A DNA stretch of 64,000 nucleotides from Streptococcus intermedius SK54 = ATCC 27335 (GCF_000413475.1 NZ_ATFK01000006.1:124001-188000); one strand, 5' to 3'. Shown: positions 1 through 7,298, counted from the first letter of the stretch. Notes: a model not told the origin generated them from the letters alone. Numbers and translations are program-made.

Positions 1-180
1 CACTGCGCAATAGAGCACAACTAAAGCTTCATGAATATGGTGCTGTTCCATCCAAAGACCAACTGCTGAATAAGGATTAAGTGGATGATAGACAGGAGCA
101 AAAAAGTAAGAATAGATGGTGGATAGGAGTAGCCCGATTACAGTACCTCCTAGAGCATCTCTGAATAATGTTTTTTTCAT
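1..180 (-). CDS. DUF3021-type membrane protein (partial, cut by window start)
   Basis: Reading leftward from the ATG at 180, 60 codons are visible: a short basic start (MKKTLFRDALGG), a hydrophobic helix, then YFFAPVYHP and a second hydrophobic stretch that runs off the window. This matches the N-terminus of DUF3021 membrane proteins, which are commonly encoded next to a LytTR regulator. Its start overlaps the stop of the LytTR gene by ATGA, so the two are translationally coupled. In such pairs the membrane protein often restrains the regulator; that role is inferred here. The C-terminal part is outside the window. Confidence 0.7.
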   Translation of the reverse strand, partial: MKKTLFRDALGGTVIGLLLSTIYSYFFAPVYHPLNPYSAVGLWMEQHHIHEALVVLYCAV

Positions 181-617
181 AGCTGTAATTTCTCCTTTAT
201 GACTTTGAGATAACGGCGAGATGAATAAGTTATCTGACCGTTTTTCATTACAATCTGAATCAGACCACTACCAGTCAATTTCAGATGATCGATATGTTTG
301 ATGTTAATGATTTCAGATTGGGAAATCTGTAGAAAATCAGTGGGAAGCAATTCCAAAACTTGATAAAGTGGAAGCCCTAAGAGATAAGTGTCTGTTGCTG
401 TTTCGGCCCAAACTTGCCGATTTTCAGTATAGACGCGTTGTATCTCCGTGCTATTTAGTAGGTAAATTTCCTCCTCTTTTTTTGCTCGAATGGTTTTATT
501 TTTACCGATATGTTGAGCAAATGTTAGTAGTTGTTGAACGGAATCCGACAAAACAGGTGCTTCAATAATGATTTTTTCTTCTGAAAATTTTTCGTCAATA
601 TGCATTTGAACTTTCAT
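177..617 (-). CDS. LytTR-domain DNA-binding regulator
   Basis: This protein of about 146 residues has a C-terminal LytTR DNA-binding domain: the stretch around EEEIYLLNSTEIQRVYTE, the FLQISQSEIINIKHI core and the closing SSRRYLKVIKEKL are typical. There is no receiver domain, so it is a stand-alone LytTR regulator like HdrR or BrsR of S. mutans rather than a two-component response regulator. I prefer the ATG at 617 over the one at 623 because AAGAAGGG lies at the right distance from it. It is the first gene of a two-gene unit with the DUF3021 protein. Targets cannot be told from the sequence. Confidence 0.8.
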   Translation of the reverse strand: MKVQMHIDEKFSEEKIIIEAPVLSDSVQQLLTFAQHIGKNKTIRAKKEEEIYLLNSTEIQRVYTENRQVWAETATDTYLLGLPLYQVLELLPTDFLQISQSEIINIKHIDHLKLTGSGLIQIVMKNGQITYSSRRYLKVIKEKLQL

Positions 618-824
618 AAACATCCCTTCTTTCCAGATTATGTTGTCTTCCTAGTTTGTTGCTTGTTTTCCCATATTTCTAAATCTATTAAACATTATTT
701 TAAAGGGGAATACAAGAGATTTTGCCTAATTGGTTGCTTTGTCTGTCTATTCGGTTACTTTGCGAAGGAGCAGGTATTCTAACTATTTTCATACTAGACT
801 TCTGATAGACAAATGACTTTATGT

Positions 825-852
825 TATAATGGTAGCTAGAATTATTACGGAG
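825..852 (+). promoter_or_regulatory. Original mutL promoter (extended -10) and ribosome binding site, now detached from mutL
   Basis: TGTTATAAT (TATAAT at 825-830) is an extended -10 element, and GGAG at 849-852 is six bases before an ATG at 859. That ATG begins a copy of the mutL start, but the reading frame stops after nine codons. The real mutL lies 13.5 kb downstream beyond an integrated island. I infer that this is the promoter and ribosome binding site that drove mutL before integration. Confidence 0.7.
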
Positions 853-874
853 AAAACTATGTCAAAAATTATAG
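853..874 (+). repeat. attL core repeat (copy of the mutL start)
   Basis: The 22 bp starting aaaactatgtcaaa and ending attatag are identical to 14371-14392. The match extends as atta after one mismatched base. The repeat includes the mutL start codon, so insertion keeps the first codons of mutL intact at the right end. Confidence 0.88.
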
Positions 875-888
875 TATTAAGTTTATGA
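859..888 (+). pseudogene. Nine-codon mutL start fragment left at attL
   Basis: ATG at 859 reads MSKIIVLSL and then TGA. The first five residues are those of MutL; the rest is island DNA. It keeps the native promoter and ribosome binding site, so a short peptide could still be made. I see no sign that the peptide itself has a function. Confidence 0.8.
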
Positions 889-982
889 TTGTTTTATAGT
901 GCCTTTATAGCCTTAATCCTTTGCTATTACTGATTTTTTATAAATTTATATAGTATTAAATAGGGCTGGATAATCTTAAAAA

Positions 983-1003
983 GTCCACAAAAAGGTGAAC
1001 AAA
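983..1003 (+). repeat. Direct repeat, candidate integrase arm site (left)
   Basis: The 21 bp gtccacaaaaaggtgaacaa+a recur exactly at 14282-14302 in the same orientation. Each copy lies inside the island, about 108 bp from the attL core and about 68 bp from the attR core. That is where arm-type binding sites of phage-type integrases are expected. Function is inferred. Confidence 0.65.
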
Positions 1004-1104
1004 AAAGACCTAAAAAATAGGTCAAAATTCAATGAGTTCAGCAGGCAAGAACTAGCATCCTACAAGGTGCTTTTTTGGTTGTCAAAGTATTGCTGATAGA
1101 TTTA

Positions 1105-1236
1105 TTATATCACAATATCACGCGCTAAAACAGGAACGATTTTGCGCCAAACCTCGCTAGCTACCTTTCCCAAGTAGTTCGGCGGGTCGCTGGGTAAACG
1201 CCCTTTGTTCTGCCGATAATAAGGATTTTTAACCAA
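1105..1236 (-). pseudogene. Terminase small subunit (P27 family) N-terminal remnant
   Basis: Translation from a TTG at 1236, preceded by GGAGGTGAG, gives 43 residues. They contain NKGRLPSDPPNYLGKVASE and then VWRKIVPVLA, the typical N-terminal pattern of P27-family phage terminase small subunits (a proline-rich turn, then an amphipathic helix around WRRIVP). The frame stops at 1105, far short of a full protein of about 150 residues. It is the last leftward reading frame of the island, where the packaging genes of a prophage would start. It may be a decayed relic, or a short piece kept because the adjacent DNA is needed for packaging. Confidence 0.6.
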
Positions 1237-1536
1237 GCGAACTCACCTCCTAACTCTGGCTCCGTGACACCCCTTAAAAATCTGAAAAATTGGCGCGCGA
1301 CGTAAGAAGACACCTTACCGCGGCTCTCCTTGCACAAAAGGTGGGGCGGGGGGTGTTTAAGCTTTAAAACTTCAAAAAGGGAATTTTTTGCACAGAAAAG
1401 GGCAGCGTCCTTTAATCACGAACAAACATAGCCCCGTTCAAAATTTGGCGGGGTATTTTCCGAACGTAAAAACTTTGTATGATATTCTAGGTGCCAATAG
1501 CTAATTGGTCAATCAGTAGTTAAGTATTCTTTATCT
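1237..1536. other. Gene-free, GC-rich stretch upstream of the terminase remnant; possible cos region
   Basis: No convincing reading frame is present. The segment from about 1260 to 1380 is unusually GC-rich for this window (tggcgcgcgacg, ccgcggctctcc, gtggggcggggggtg). It lies just upstream of a terminase small-subunit remnant, where cos sites lie in many Gram-positive cos phages. A weak hairpin (ccccg/cgggg followed by tatttt) is at about 1440-1475. That this is a captured packaging site is an inference. Confidence 0.35.
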
Positions 1537-1962
1537 TCACAAATTTTCTTCACTCATAATTTTAGCGATACTTTCAATTCCTTTTTTCCTTATTCTGTAT
1601 AGTGTGGTTTTTGTTTTTCCTACCTTATCCTCTATATCCCATATATCTAAGCGATTAACATAGAACATTCTTAATACGGATCGTTCAAGCGGATCACTTA
1701 GCTTATCAATTATCCTACAGGTTTCTAAATGTTCCTCGATAAGACTAGCAAGTCGTTTTTGTATATCTTCTTTCAACTTCAAAACATAGACGAGTTCATT
1801 CTCTGTATTGTTTGTTCTGCTAGTCTGGACTTTGGTTTGTGTCAGAGTTGATTTTTTGAATAAACCTTGATCCAGATACTGCAGTTCTAACTGTAAACTC
1901 TCCATCTCTGTATTCAGCCACTTAATACTTTCTAGCTTTACTTTTACTTGCTCTGGTGTCAT
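1537..1962 (-). CDS. DUF1492 / ArpU-type phage transcriptional regulator
   Basis: The 141-residue protein has a helical N-terminal half (LESIKWLNTEMESLQLELQ) and a C-terminal sigma-70 region-4-like helix-turn-helix (LSDPLERSVLRMFYVNRLDI, then VGKTKTTLYRIRKKGIE). This is the layout of DUF1492 proteins of streptococcal phages, related to ArpU-type late regulators. In phages they sit at the end of the early region and are thought to activate late genes. Here it is one of the last leftward genes, and it may act on helper or residual late promoters. The ATG is preceded by AGAGG. Confidence 0.75.
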   Translation of the reverse strand: MTPEQVKVKLESIKWLNTEMESLQLELQYLDQGLFKKSTLTQTKVQTSRTNNTENELVYVLKLKEDIQKRLASLIEEHLETCRIIDKLSDPLERSVLRMFYVNRLDIWDIEDKVGKTKTTLYRIRKKGIESIAKIMSEENL

Positions 1963-2215
1963 GTTGTTGCCTCTTACTCTCTTTTATGTTATAATAGTGT
2001 TGTGTAATTTATAACTAAGGGTCGGGTATGTGCTCGGCTTTTTTGCTCTTTCATGATACTACAATAAAGCGTTAAATCCAAATGCTGATAATCAACCATA
2101 GAAGCGGTAATAGTTCAAAGCTCTGTAGCTGATTGCGTGATTTCTCTTTGTTTAATCACGCGCCTATATGAGCTATAAAGTCAAAACTAAAAGAGGCGTT
2201 AGCCTCTTTGTTGTA

Positions 2216-2350
2216 TTATTCATTGAGTAAACCACTTACTACCACATCATGGATAAACTGTTTTTGTTTTTCCTTTGGCAGCTGCAAGGCTTCAAGTAAG
2301 GACTCTAAAGCTTGCTTGTCTGTACCTGCAATTAATTTCTTGATGATGTT
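2216..2350 (-). pseudogene. Small frame, probable fragment of a phage protein
   Basis: An open frame of 44 codons reads IIKKLIAGTDKQALESLLE, then ALQLPKEKQKQFIHDVVV and SGLLNE before the stop at 2216. It has the composition of a real small helical protein but no ATG, GTG or TTG after the upstream stop at 2351-2353, so the 5' end is probably lost. It follows a clearly broken gene at 2390-2672. I do not recognise a family. Confidence 0.4.
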
Positions 2351-2389
2351 TTAAAATTTCCTTTCTAGGTACTCGCAAAAATGAATCCG

Positions 2390-2672
2390 CTACGCTTGTG
2401 TTGACTGTACTGGTATCGGCGCACTATCTGCAATCAGCAAGAAGTAGGCTTCTGCGATTTGGGCGAATAATTTTACACGCGCTTCAGGATGTTTGTATAA
2501 CTCATAGGCGTTTATGCTGGTGTCTTCTGTCTAGAGCTTCTAGCCTAGTTCAATCAGTTTAGGCATATCTACAAGTTCTATCGGTGTTGTATCGGCCATG
2601 AAGTCACTATGTTTACGATTGAGTTCTTCCAGTACGTGATCTGCCTGTTCAAAGTATACTTGGCTCTGTCAT
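2390..2672 (-). pseudogene. Degenerate phage-type gene (frameshift and two internal stops)
   Basis: From ATG at 2672 the frame stops after seven codons (MTEPSIL). Another frame carries recognisable coding sequence: EQADHVLEELNRKHSDFMAD, then PIELVDMPKLIELG, two TAG stops close together, then NAYELYKHPEARVKLFAQIA and EAYFLLIADSAPIPVQS to a stop at 2390. The gene is therefore inactivated by one frameshift and two nonsense codons. It lies directly downstream of the helicase loader. Family not recognised. Confidence 0.6.
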
Positions 2673-2692
2673 AGCTTCCTCACTTTCTCTGG

Positions 2693-3517
2693 TTAAAAAT
2701 TCCGCTTCATTCGTTTATCTGTTATGTCTGTCATAGTGAACACATTCCCCTCTGACTGCTTCCCAATCCGACTGATTAGCTTGTCATTATAGATTCTAGC
2801 CAACTCTTTTCCGTTGTGATTAGTGTTAATGATAGTTGTTTCCCGCTTGTCAAAAACCTTAAAAAGAAAAGTCTGTATCCAGTTGTTCGCTTCATCTTTC
2901 CGGCTGTTCATAATGCTTTCTGTGCCCAGATCATCAATAAAGAGATAATCAACCTCAGTCAGCAATTTCAGGGCGTCATACTCTGTAAAATCACTTTGTT
3001 TATATTGCCAACCTGACTGAATGCGCGTGATAATTTCAGCAATACTGACAAAAAGGACGCTCTTAGGTTCACTTTTAGCCTTGTAGCCCTCGTTGATGGT
3101 TTTAGCCATAGAGTAGCACAAATGACTTTTTCCAGTGCCTGGTTTGCCCATAATTAGCGTGTTTCCCGTCATACCGTTTAGATATTGGTTAGCTTGCTTG
3201 ATAGCAAATTCTTTGGCCTCGTGTTCCTCTTTGGTGGTTGTTTTGAACGTGCTAAAAGTGGCTTTTTCCAGCTCATTTGAGACTGTACTTTCACGCGCTA
3301 GCACATCATAGGTTGAATAGTCCAAATTGTGCCCCAGGGCTTTTTCTACGCCCTCTAGCTCCGTTTGTTTAATGTTCTCCCTAGTACATTCCATACAGTA
3401 GGGTGATGTATAACCATCTGGCTTTTTGAATTGTACCAGGTTAATCTGATGAGTTAGGCAAAGCTCATCAGTGACCTTTATTTTTTCATTGAGCTGCTCT
3501 GTATTCAGTAATTCCAT
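2693..3517 (-). CDS. DnaC-like helicase loader (AAA+ ATPase)
   Basis: The 274-residue protein is an IstB/DnaC-type ATPase. The Walker A motif is GKPGTGKSH near residue 125, the Walker B is YLFIDDLG near 195, and the C-terminal sensor region reads SRIGKQSEGNVFTM. The N-terminus has a likely zinc site (CLTH and CMEC). Phage and island members load the host replicative helicase DnaB/DnaC onto an origin opened by the initiator. The partner initiator is encoded immediately upstream (3533-4348), so the two form the island replication module. Confidence 0.88.
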   Translation of the reverse strand: MELLNTEQLNEKIKVTDELCLTHQINLVQFKKPDGYTSPYCMECTRENIKQTELEGVEKALGHNLDYSTYDVLARESTVSNELEKATFSTFKTTTKEEHEAKEFAIKQANQYLNGMTGNTLIMGKPGTGKSHLCYSMAKTINEGYKAKSEPKSVLFVSIAEIITRIQSGWQYKQSDFTEYDALKLLTEVDYLFIDDLGTESIMNSRKDEANNWIQTFLFKVFDKRETTIINTNHNGKELARIYNDKLISRIGKQSEGNVFTMTDITDKRMKRNF

Positions 3518-3532
3518 TGTTTCTCCTCTCTG

Positions 3533-4348
3533 TCAGTAGATAAACGGGTCTTGAATATCGTCATCAGACCTACCCTGTTTCTTTTGCTGAAACTGTTTCT
3601 GCTCATCCTCCACTTGTACCATTGTCTTAATACCGTTCTGTCTCCAGTTCTTGAGTATTGAATTGATATAGCTAAAAGATCGCTTGCTATTATCTGCAGC
3701 CTTGTCTATGGCAGTCTTGATAACTTCTAGCTCCATACCGTCAAGAGCGAGATATTCGATTAAGATTTGATATTGTTGTCCGTCCATAACCCCTATACGC
3801 TGTTGGTAATAGCTAGAGATTTCAGCAGCAGGAGCAGAAGAATCTTTTTTCTCTATCTCTGCTTCTTCTTCTAACTCTATCTCTTTCTCTATCTCTTTCT
3901 CTATCTCTATCTCTGTCTTACACTTTTCAACGTTGTTAGGTTTATTTCTTACGTTGTAAGATTCGCCTATTTTTAAACGTTTATTTTTGCGATATTCTCG
4001 CATGTAAGCAGCTTGATCAGTTTCTTGCTGTATCATAGCTTTAGCTTGAAGTAATTCAGCGTTTTTATCCCCGTCTATTTGGATTAGACCGCATTTTGTA
4101 AAATAGGCCATAGTCATTTGTATATCGTCTTCGGAAACATCTAATTTTAAGGCTAGTTCTTCGGTTAACTCGTTAAAGTATCCCTCGTAGTACAATATAC
4201 AATCACTTTCCAAACTTTCCAGCATTAAACGGATATAAATAACCGTCATAGTATAGCCACCAGGCATGTTTTTAAGCCGTTTTATAAAAATATTATCAAA
4301 AAACTTTTTATCAACTTTCAGCCAAAAATAGATTTTAGTTTTTGCCAT
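3533..4348 (-). CDS. DnaD-like replication initiator (phage replisome organiser)
   Basis: The 271-residue protein starts with a phage replisome-organiser N-domain (FFDNIFIKRLKNMPGGYTM, LALKLDVSEDDIQ, GLIQIDG). A glutamate-rich linker from about residue 143 to 168 follows, then a C-terminal DnaD/DnaB_2-type helical domain ending SFSYINSILKNWRQNGI. Such proteins bind the phage origin and recruit the helicase loader encoded next. The linker is encoded by a pyrimidine-rich short tandem repeat (3875-3914), so its length may vary. No clear iteron origin was identified in this gene. Confidence 0.85.
   Translation of the reverse strand: MAKTKIYFWLKVDKKFFDNIFIKRLKNMPGGYTMTVIYIRLMLESLESDCILYYEGYFNELTEELALKLDVSEDDIQMTMAYFTKCGLIQIDGDKNAELLQAKAMIQQETDQAAYMREYRKNKRLKIGESYNVRNKPNNVEKCKTEIEIEKEIEKEIELEEEAEIEKKDSSAPAAEISSYYQQRIGVMDGQQYQILIEYLALDGMELEVIKTAIDKAADNSKRSFSYINSILKNWRQNGIKTMVQVEDEQKQFQQKKQGRSDDDIQDPFIY
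3875..3914 (-). repeat. Short tandem repeat encoding the acidic linker of the initiator
   Basis: Units of ctctatctctt/ctctatctct repeat in tandem inside the initiator gene. On the coding strand they give alternating Glu, Ile and Lys codons (EIEKEIEKEIE). Copy-number change in multiples of three bases would lengthen or shorten the linker without breaking the frame. Confidence 0.6.
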
Positions 4349-4379
4349 TCTATCAATTCCTTTCTGTCTTTCTTCCCTA

Positions 4380-4733
4380 TCATGAAATCCTAACGGCCTT
4401 AATCATGATGATTTCTTTACTGGCATAATCAATTTCTATTTCTACAATGTGATATTCAAATCCATTAAATTCAAGGTACATAGAGTTATCAAATGGAACA
4501 TTAGGAATATAACGGATAAGGAATACTTTTATATCCTGAACTGATTCCAAAGAATTCTGACCATTCGTATATGCTTTGTTAGCTGCTTTAAAATCTTTGA
4601 TAGAAGTTTTGGACACTTCTGCCCAGCAGCTATAAACATCTTTACGGATGCCGTCAATGACTTCTCCGTCTTCGTTTTGCTCTCCGATTTTCTCAAAGAT
4701 TGTAATGCGTGTGTTCATTTTTCTAGTATTCAT
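4380..4733 (-). CDS. Phage head closure (head-tail adaptor) protein
   Basis: About 117 residues: NTRITIFEKIGEQNEDGEVI near the start, DVYSCWAEVSKTSIKDF, then IRYIPNVPFDNSMYLEFNG and EYHIVEIEIDYASKEIIMI. This is the beta-rich pattern of the SPP1 gp16-type head closure family (ITIFxxxxxxDxxG, CWAEV, VEFxGxxYxI). I prefer the ATG at 4733 because AAAGGTGG lies six bases upstream. In phages this protein closes the filled head and joins the tail. Here it stands alone among early genes, so it may be a leftover, or it may modify helper capsid assembly. Confidence 0.68.
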   Translation of the reverse strand: MNTRKMNTRITIFEKIGEQNEDGEVIDGIRKDVYSCWAEVSKTSIKDFKAANKAYTNGQNSLESVQDIKVFLIRYIPNVPFDNSMYLEFNGFEYHIVEIEIDYASKEIIMIKAVRIS

Positions 4734-4735
4734 TT

Positions 4736-5017
4736 TTACCACCTTTCATTGTTTACTCCTAAAAATAGCAATATATCACTCACCCTGTAAAACACTTTTC
4801 GAGTGTCCTCTAGTGGTGGCTGATATCGTCTTAGCCCTGCCTTTTCCCAGCGCTGCAGGGTCTTATATTTTATGTCTAACTCAGTCATAACCTGCTGGGC
4901 TGTCATAAGTCCTGTGATATGAGGTAGCGCCTTATCCCGTGTCTTAAGGTATTTGTCGACTGTTTCCAGCAGTTCCATTTTTAGGCTTGTTTCTGTTTCA
5001 TTGCTTAGTAACGCCAT
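4736..5017 (-). CDS. Excisionase/MerR-type helix-turn-helix protein
   Basis: The 93-residue protein has a single winged helix-turn-helix: LMTAQQVMTELDIKYKTLQR, then WEKAGLRRYQPPLEDTRKVF and a closing VSDILLFLGV. The pattern (HTH, RWEKxGLxxYxPxxxxRKVFY) is that of excisionase-like small DNA-binding proteins in phages and islands. It overlaps the end of the preceding gene by 20 bp and sits in a tightly packed leftward operon. It could be the excisionase for the island integrase or a transcription factor; the sequence does not decide. Confidence 0.6.
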   Translation of the reverse strand: MALLSNETETSLKMELLETVDKYLKTRDKALPHITGLMTAQQVMTELDIKYKTLQRWEKAGLRRYQPPLEDTRKVFYRVSDILLFLGVNNERW

Positions 5018-5348
5018 AATCTAACAACTCCTTATAACTTACAAGGTCGGCATTTAACAGTACACTTAGACGCTTTTGTTCTTTCTGTACTTGGTTGTAA
5101 AAAGCCTTTGCACCGTCTAGCAGTTCTGACTTATCCGCAGGTATAAAATAACCTCGATTAAAGCCGTGTCTGATACCGATAATAGGAACGCCGTAGCTCG
5201 TGATTAAGCGACTGATAATACTTTGTACCGTTCGTTCATCTAGCTTCAAAATAAGCCCTATCTCCGATCCTGTAGTTGGGTTTTCAGCGCCTACTTTTAT
5301 AAGTTTCAGCACATGCTTATAGTTTTCTGGTAATGTAGTTTGTGTCAT
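4998..5348 (-). CDS. Phage-type winged-helix protein of unknown function
   Basis: The 116-residue protein starts MTQTTLPENYKHVLKLIKVG and contains SEIGLILKLDERTVQSIISR and GYFIPADKSE, which look like a winged helix for DNA binding followed by a short helical tail. The ATG at 5348 overlaps the stop of the upstream gene as ATGA and has AAAGAGAGATG before it, so I chose it over an in-frame upstream start. Proteins of this kind are common in early regions of streptococcal phages. Role unknown. Confidence 0.6.
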   Translation of the reverse strand: MTQTTLPENYKHVLKLIKVGAENPTTGSEIGLILKLDERTVQSIISRLITSYGVPIIGIRHGFNRGYFIPADKSELLDGAKAFYNQVQKEQKRLSVLLNADLVSYKELLDYGVTKQ

Positions 5349-5584
5349 TTGCTCATCTCTCTTTCTTCGCTGACTAGGATAATCTGGCCTTTCTCCCACA
5401 TATCACAAAAATCCATCAAAGTCTCTAAAACTTGTTCTAATTGCTTTTGTTCCTCGGCATTGTAGCAATCAAATTTATTTTCTAGGGAGAAATCTAGCAT
5501 AGTTTGGTAAGCCTCTTCAAGCCAAACACCAAAGTTCTTTGCTCTTTCATTTGCAAGGTCAAAGCTGTTATTTTTGTTTGTCAT
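5345..5584 (-). CDS. Small acidic phage-type protein, unknown function
   Basis: A 79-residue, acidic, helical protein (FDLANERAKNFGVWLEEAY, CYNAEEQKQLEQVLETLMDF). No family recognised. Its start overlaps the stop of the membrane miniprotein gene upstream (ATGA at 5581-5584) and its stop overlaps the next start, so it is expressed as part of the coupled leftward operon. Confidence 0.6.
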   Translation of the reverse strand: MTNKNNSFDLANERAKNFGVWLEEAYQTMLDFSLENKFDCYNAEEQKQLEQVLETLMDFCDMWEKGQIILVSEEREMSK

Positions 5585-5751
5585 ACCCTAGTCTCCATAA
5601 CTTCAAGCCATTTTTCAATCTTTCTTAGCTGCCGTTTAGTAACATATCCCCGGCGTTTGTAAGCAATAGCCCAGATTTTAAACAGCTCTGCACATATGCC
5701 AGCTAGAAAGAAGAGTAGCAGGGTTAGGAGTGCACCTAGTAGCTCGCTCAT
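5581..5751 (-). CDS. 56-residue membrane miniprotein
   Basis: From ATG at 5751 the frame gives 56 residues: MSELLGALLTLLLFFLAGIC, one transmembrane helix, then a basic tail (YKRRGYVTKRQLRKIEKW). Both ends overlap the neighbouring genes by ATGA, which strongly supports translation even though it is short. I do not recognise a family. A single-pass protein with a positively charged cytoplasmic tail in an early operon could be a superinfection or host-control factor; that is speculation. Confidence 0.65.
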   Translation of the reverse strand: MSELLGALLTLLLFFLAGICAELFKIWAIAYKRRGYVTKRQLRKIEKWLEVMETRV

Positions 5752-6041
5752 TTATCCAGTCCCTCCAATTCTTCAGCGTTATCACTGTTTAGTAGCTGAA
5801 AGGCAATTTTATCCAGCTTATTTATTAGCTTTTCATTTTGGGTGTATGCCACTTCGTTATATTTTTTAGCCTGCCATAGGGCAACTGCTGTATCTTTATC
5901 TTGTGCAAATTCAAGCCCCTCTAGAGCTAGATTGTTCATTGATAAAATGTTCATGATGTCAGTTAGCTCACTGCCTAACTCTTTCAGATTGCTAGCAGAT
6001 AATAAAACCGGTTGTGCTTGTGTTTTCTTTGTTGATGTCAT
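5748..6041 (-). CDS. Small phage-type protein, paralogue of the next gene upstream
   Basis: A 97-residue helical protein (LSASNLKELGSELTDIMNIL, ending AFQLLNSDNAEELEGLDK). Its C-terminus resembles that of the 98-residue protein at 6098-6394 (VAYHLLECDNPEELKNL) and both share a T/S-rich start followed by a long helix, so the two look like an old tandem duplication. Function unknown. Its stop overlaps the start of the 56-residue membrane protein. Confidence 0.6.
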   Translation of the reverse strand: MTSTKKTQAQPVLLSASNLKELGSELTDIMNILSMNNLALEGLEFAQDKDTAVALWQAKKYNEVAYTQNEKLINKLDKIAFQLLNSDNAEELEGLDK

Positions 6042-6097
6042 AATAGTTACCTCGTTTGTTTGTAATTATGTTTCTGTGTCCATAACCTACATCATTA

Positions 6098-6394
6098 TTA
6101 GTTGATATGCTGTAGGTTTTTTAATTCTTCAGGGTTGTCACATTCTAGTAGATGATAAGCTACACTATCTAGCTCTTTATACATTACTCCCATCTGCTCA
6201 TATACTTGACCTAGATAATCGTTTAAGTAGCTCAATAGAATAACCTGATCCGGTTTGCTGTGCATAGTCAACATAAAGGTTTTGGTATATCCTTTTATCG
6301 TGTCTATGCCAGTCATAACATTAGTAATGCGTTCACCTTGCTCTTTAAATTGGTCTGCTGTTAGCGCTGTAGAAATTTGTTCTTGTTTTTTCAT
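6098..6394 (-). CDS. Small phage-type protein, unknown function
   Basis: A 98-residue helical protein (ALTADQFKEQGERITNVMTG, then YLNDYLGQVYEQMGVMYKEL). It is similar in layout and C-terminus to its downstream neighbour at 5748-6041. GAGG lies before the ATG. It is the first gene of the tight leftward operon, after a 340-bp stretch that has signals but no gene. Function not recognised. Confidence 0.55.
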   Translation of the reverse strand: MKKQEQISTALTADQFKEQGERITNVMTGIDTIKGYTKTFMLTMHSKPDQVILLSYLNDYLGQVYEQMGVMYKELDSVAYHLLECDNPEELKNLQHIN

Positions 6395-6478
6395 GATGTT
6401 TTACCTCGTGTAATTTTAAATAATTCACTAGTTTTAAGGGGTAGCGCCCTCCGTATGGTCAAAATGTCTTAGATATGC

Positions 6479-6602
6479 TATAATCTAGTTATAAATCTTT
6501 ACTAAAACCCTTTTAATAACAGCTTGCCTGCTTGTTTATTTATTGTGTTTTAGTCAGTGGTTGAAAGGCTTGATAGTTTGGTCGCTCTCAAAGCCTTTTT
6601 TA
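6479..6602 (+). ncRNA. Candidate short transcript within the 6395-6735 gene-free stretch
   Basis: This 340-bp gene-free stretch has, on the plus strand, an extended -10 element TGCTATAAT (TATAAT at 6479-6484) and, about 80-120 bp later, a terminator-like hairpin (aaaggctt ... aagcctttttt, ending near 6602). No reading frame lies between. The transcript would contain the motif agcttgcctgct at 6521-6532, which recurs before the integrase. It would run opposite to the early operon and could be a small regulatory RNA. No -35 element was identified. Confidence 0.35.
6502..6532 (+). repeat. Interspersed direct repeat (copy 1) with agcttgcctgct motif
   Basis: The 31 bp from ctaaaaccctttta to agcttgcctgct match 13086-13116 upstream of the integrase with few differences. 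A 12-bp piece (cttgcctgctga in inverse form) also occurs at 1038-1049 near attL. The placement at both ends and the middle of the island suggests a shared protein-binding site. Confidence 0.5.
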
Positions 6603-6735
6603 TTTTTTCTTCTGTATGCTCCTTTCTACAGCGTTTTTTGAGACTTGTTTTTGTCGGGGGTATAATTATACCCGTGATGTGGTTTAAGAACTCAGAACTG
6701 CTTTCTTGGTACTCTCCTGAACCTTAAAATTGATT

Positions 6736-6972
6736 TTAAAGCAGTTTCTTTCTTGGTGGTTTAGCAAACGGACTGACTGTTCCATGTTTCATTTTGGCGC
6801 GAATATAAATTCGTTTGCCTCGTTCATCAAATTCCTCTGCGAGAATTTCGTAGAGGTGAAGCCGTTTTTCGATTGCGGTTATGTGTCTGCGGACACTCGT
6901 TTCAAATGTCCAAGTTTTATCCAACTCATCAAAATGAATTACTGTTTCACGTTCTTCTGGTAAATATGCCAT
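6736..6972 (-). CDS. Small conserved phage/ICE-type protein, unknown function
   Basis: About 78 residues from the ATG at 6972, which has AAAGGAG nine bases before it: MAYLPEERETVIHFDELDKT, RRHITAIEKRLHLYEILAEE, ending PPRKKLL. The layout looks like small proteins encoded near replication or regulation genes in streptococcal mobile elements. The basic C-terminus suggests nucleic-acid contact. No function can be assigned. Confidence 0.55.
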   Translation of the reverse strand: MAYLPEERETVIHFDELDKTWTFETSVRRHITAIEKRLHLYEILAEEFDERGKRIYIRAKMKHGTVSPFAKPPRKKLL

Positions 6973-7151
6973 ATCGGTTTTTCTCCTTTGTTCTACGGTT
7001 GTCATATTGTTTTTTGGCATCTAAAACGTCTAACCCTATAATTTATCAAGAAAATATTTCCAGTTGTCAGAATCCCGGTATTCTTCGGAGCTACAGACCT
7101 TAAAATTGATTCTAGAATAATTTTTTATCACGCGCCTTGTTGGTGCGCTTT

Positions 7152-7292
7152 TTAAATGACCAGCTCAGTAAACTGCTTAACACGTTCAAGGCCTTTTACG
7201 ATATCTGCTAGATTATCCATAGCTTGCAGCTTGCTGAGTTCTGCTTTAATTGTTTTCAAGTCTTCTTGCTCGTCAATTTCAATCATCAGCAT
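7152..7292 (-). CDS. 46-residue phage-type protein
   Basis: ATG at 7292 with a strong AAAGGAGTTG upstream opens 46 residues: MLMIEIDEQEDLKTIKAELS, then KLQAMDNLADIVKGLERVKQ and FTELVI. It is an acidic helical miniprotein. The good ribosome binding site and its position directly after the broken Rha gene support it. Function unknown. Confidence 0.5.
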   Translation of the reverse strand: MLMIEIDEQEDLKTIKAELSKLQAMDNLADIVKGLERVKQFTELVI

Positions 7293-7298
7293 TATAGG

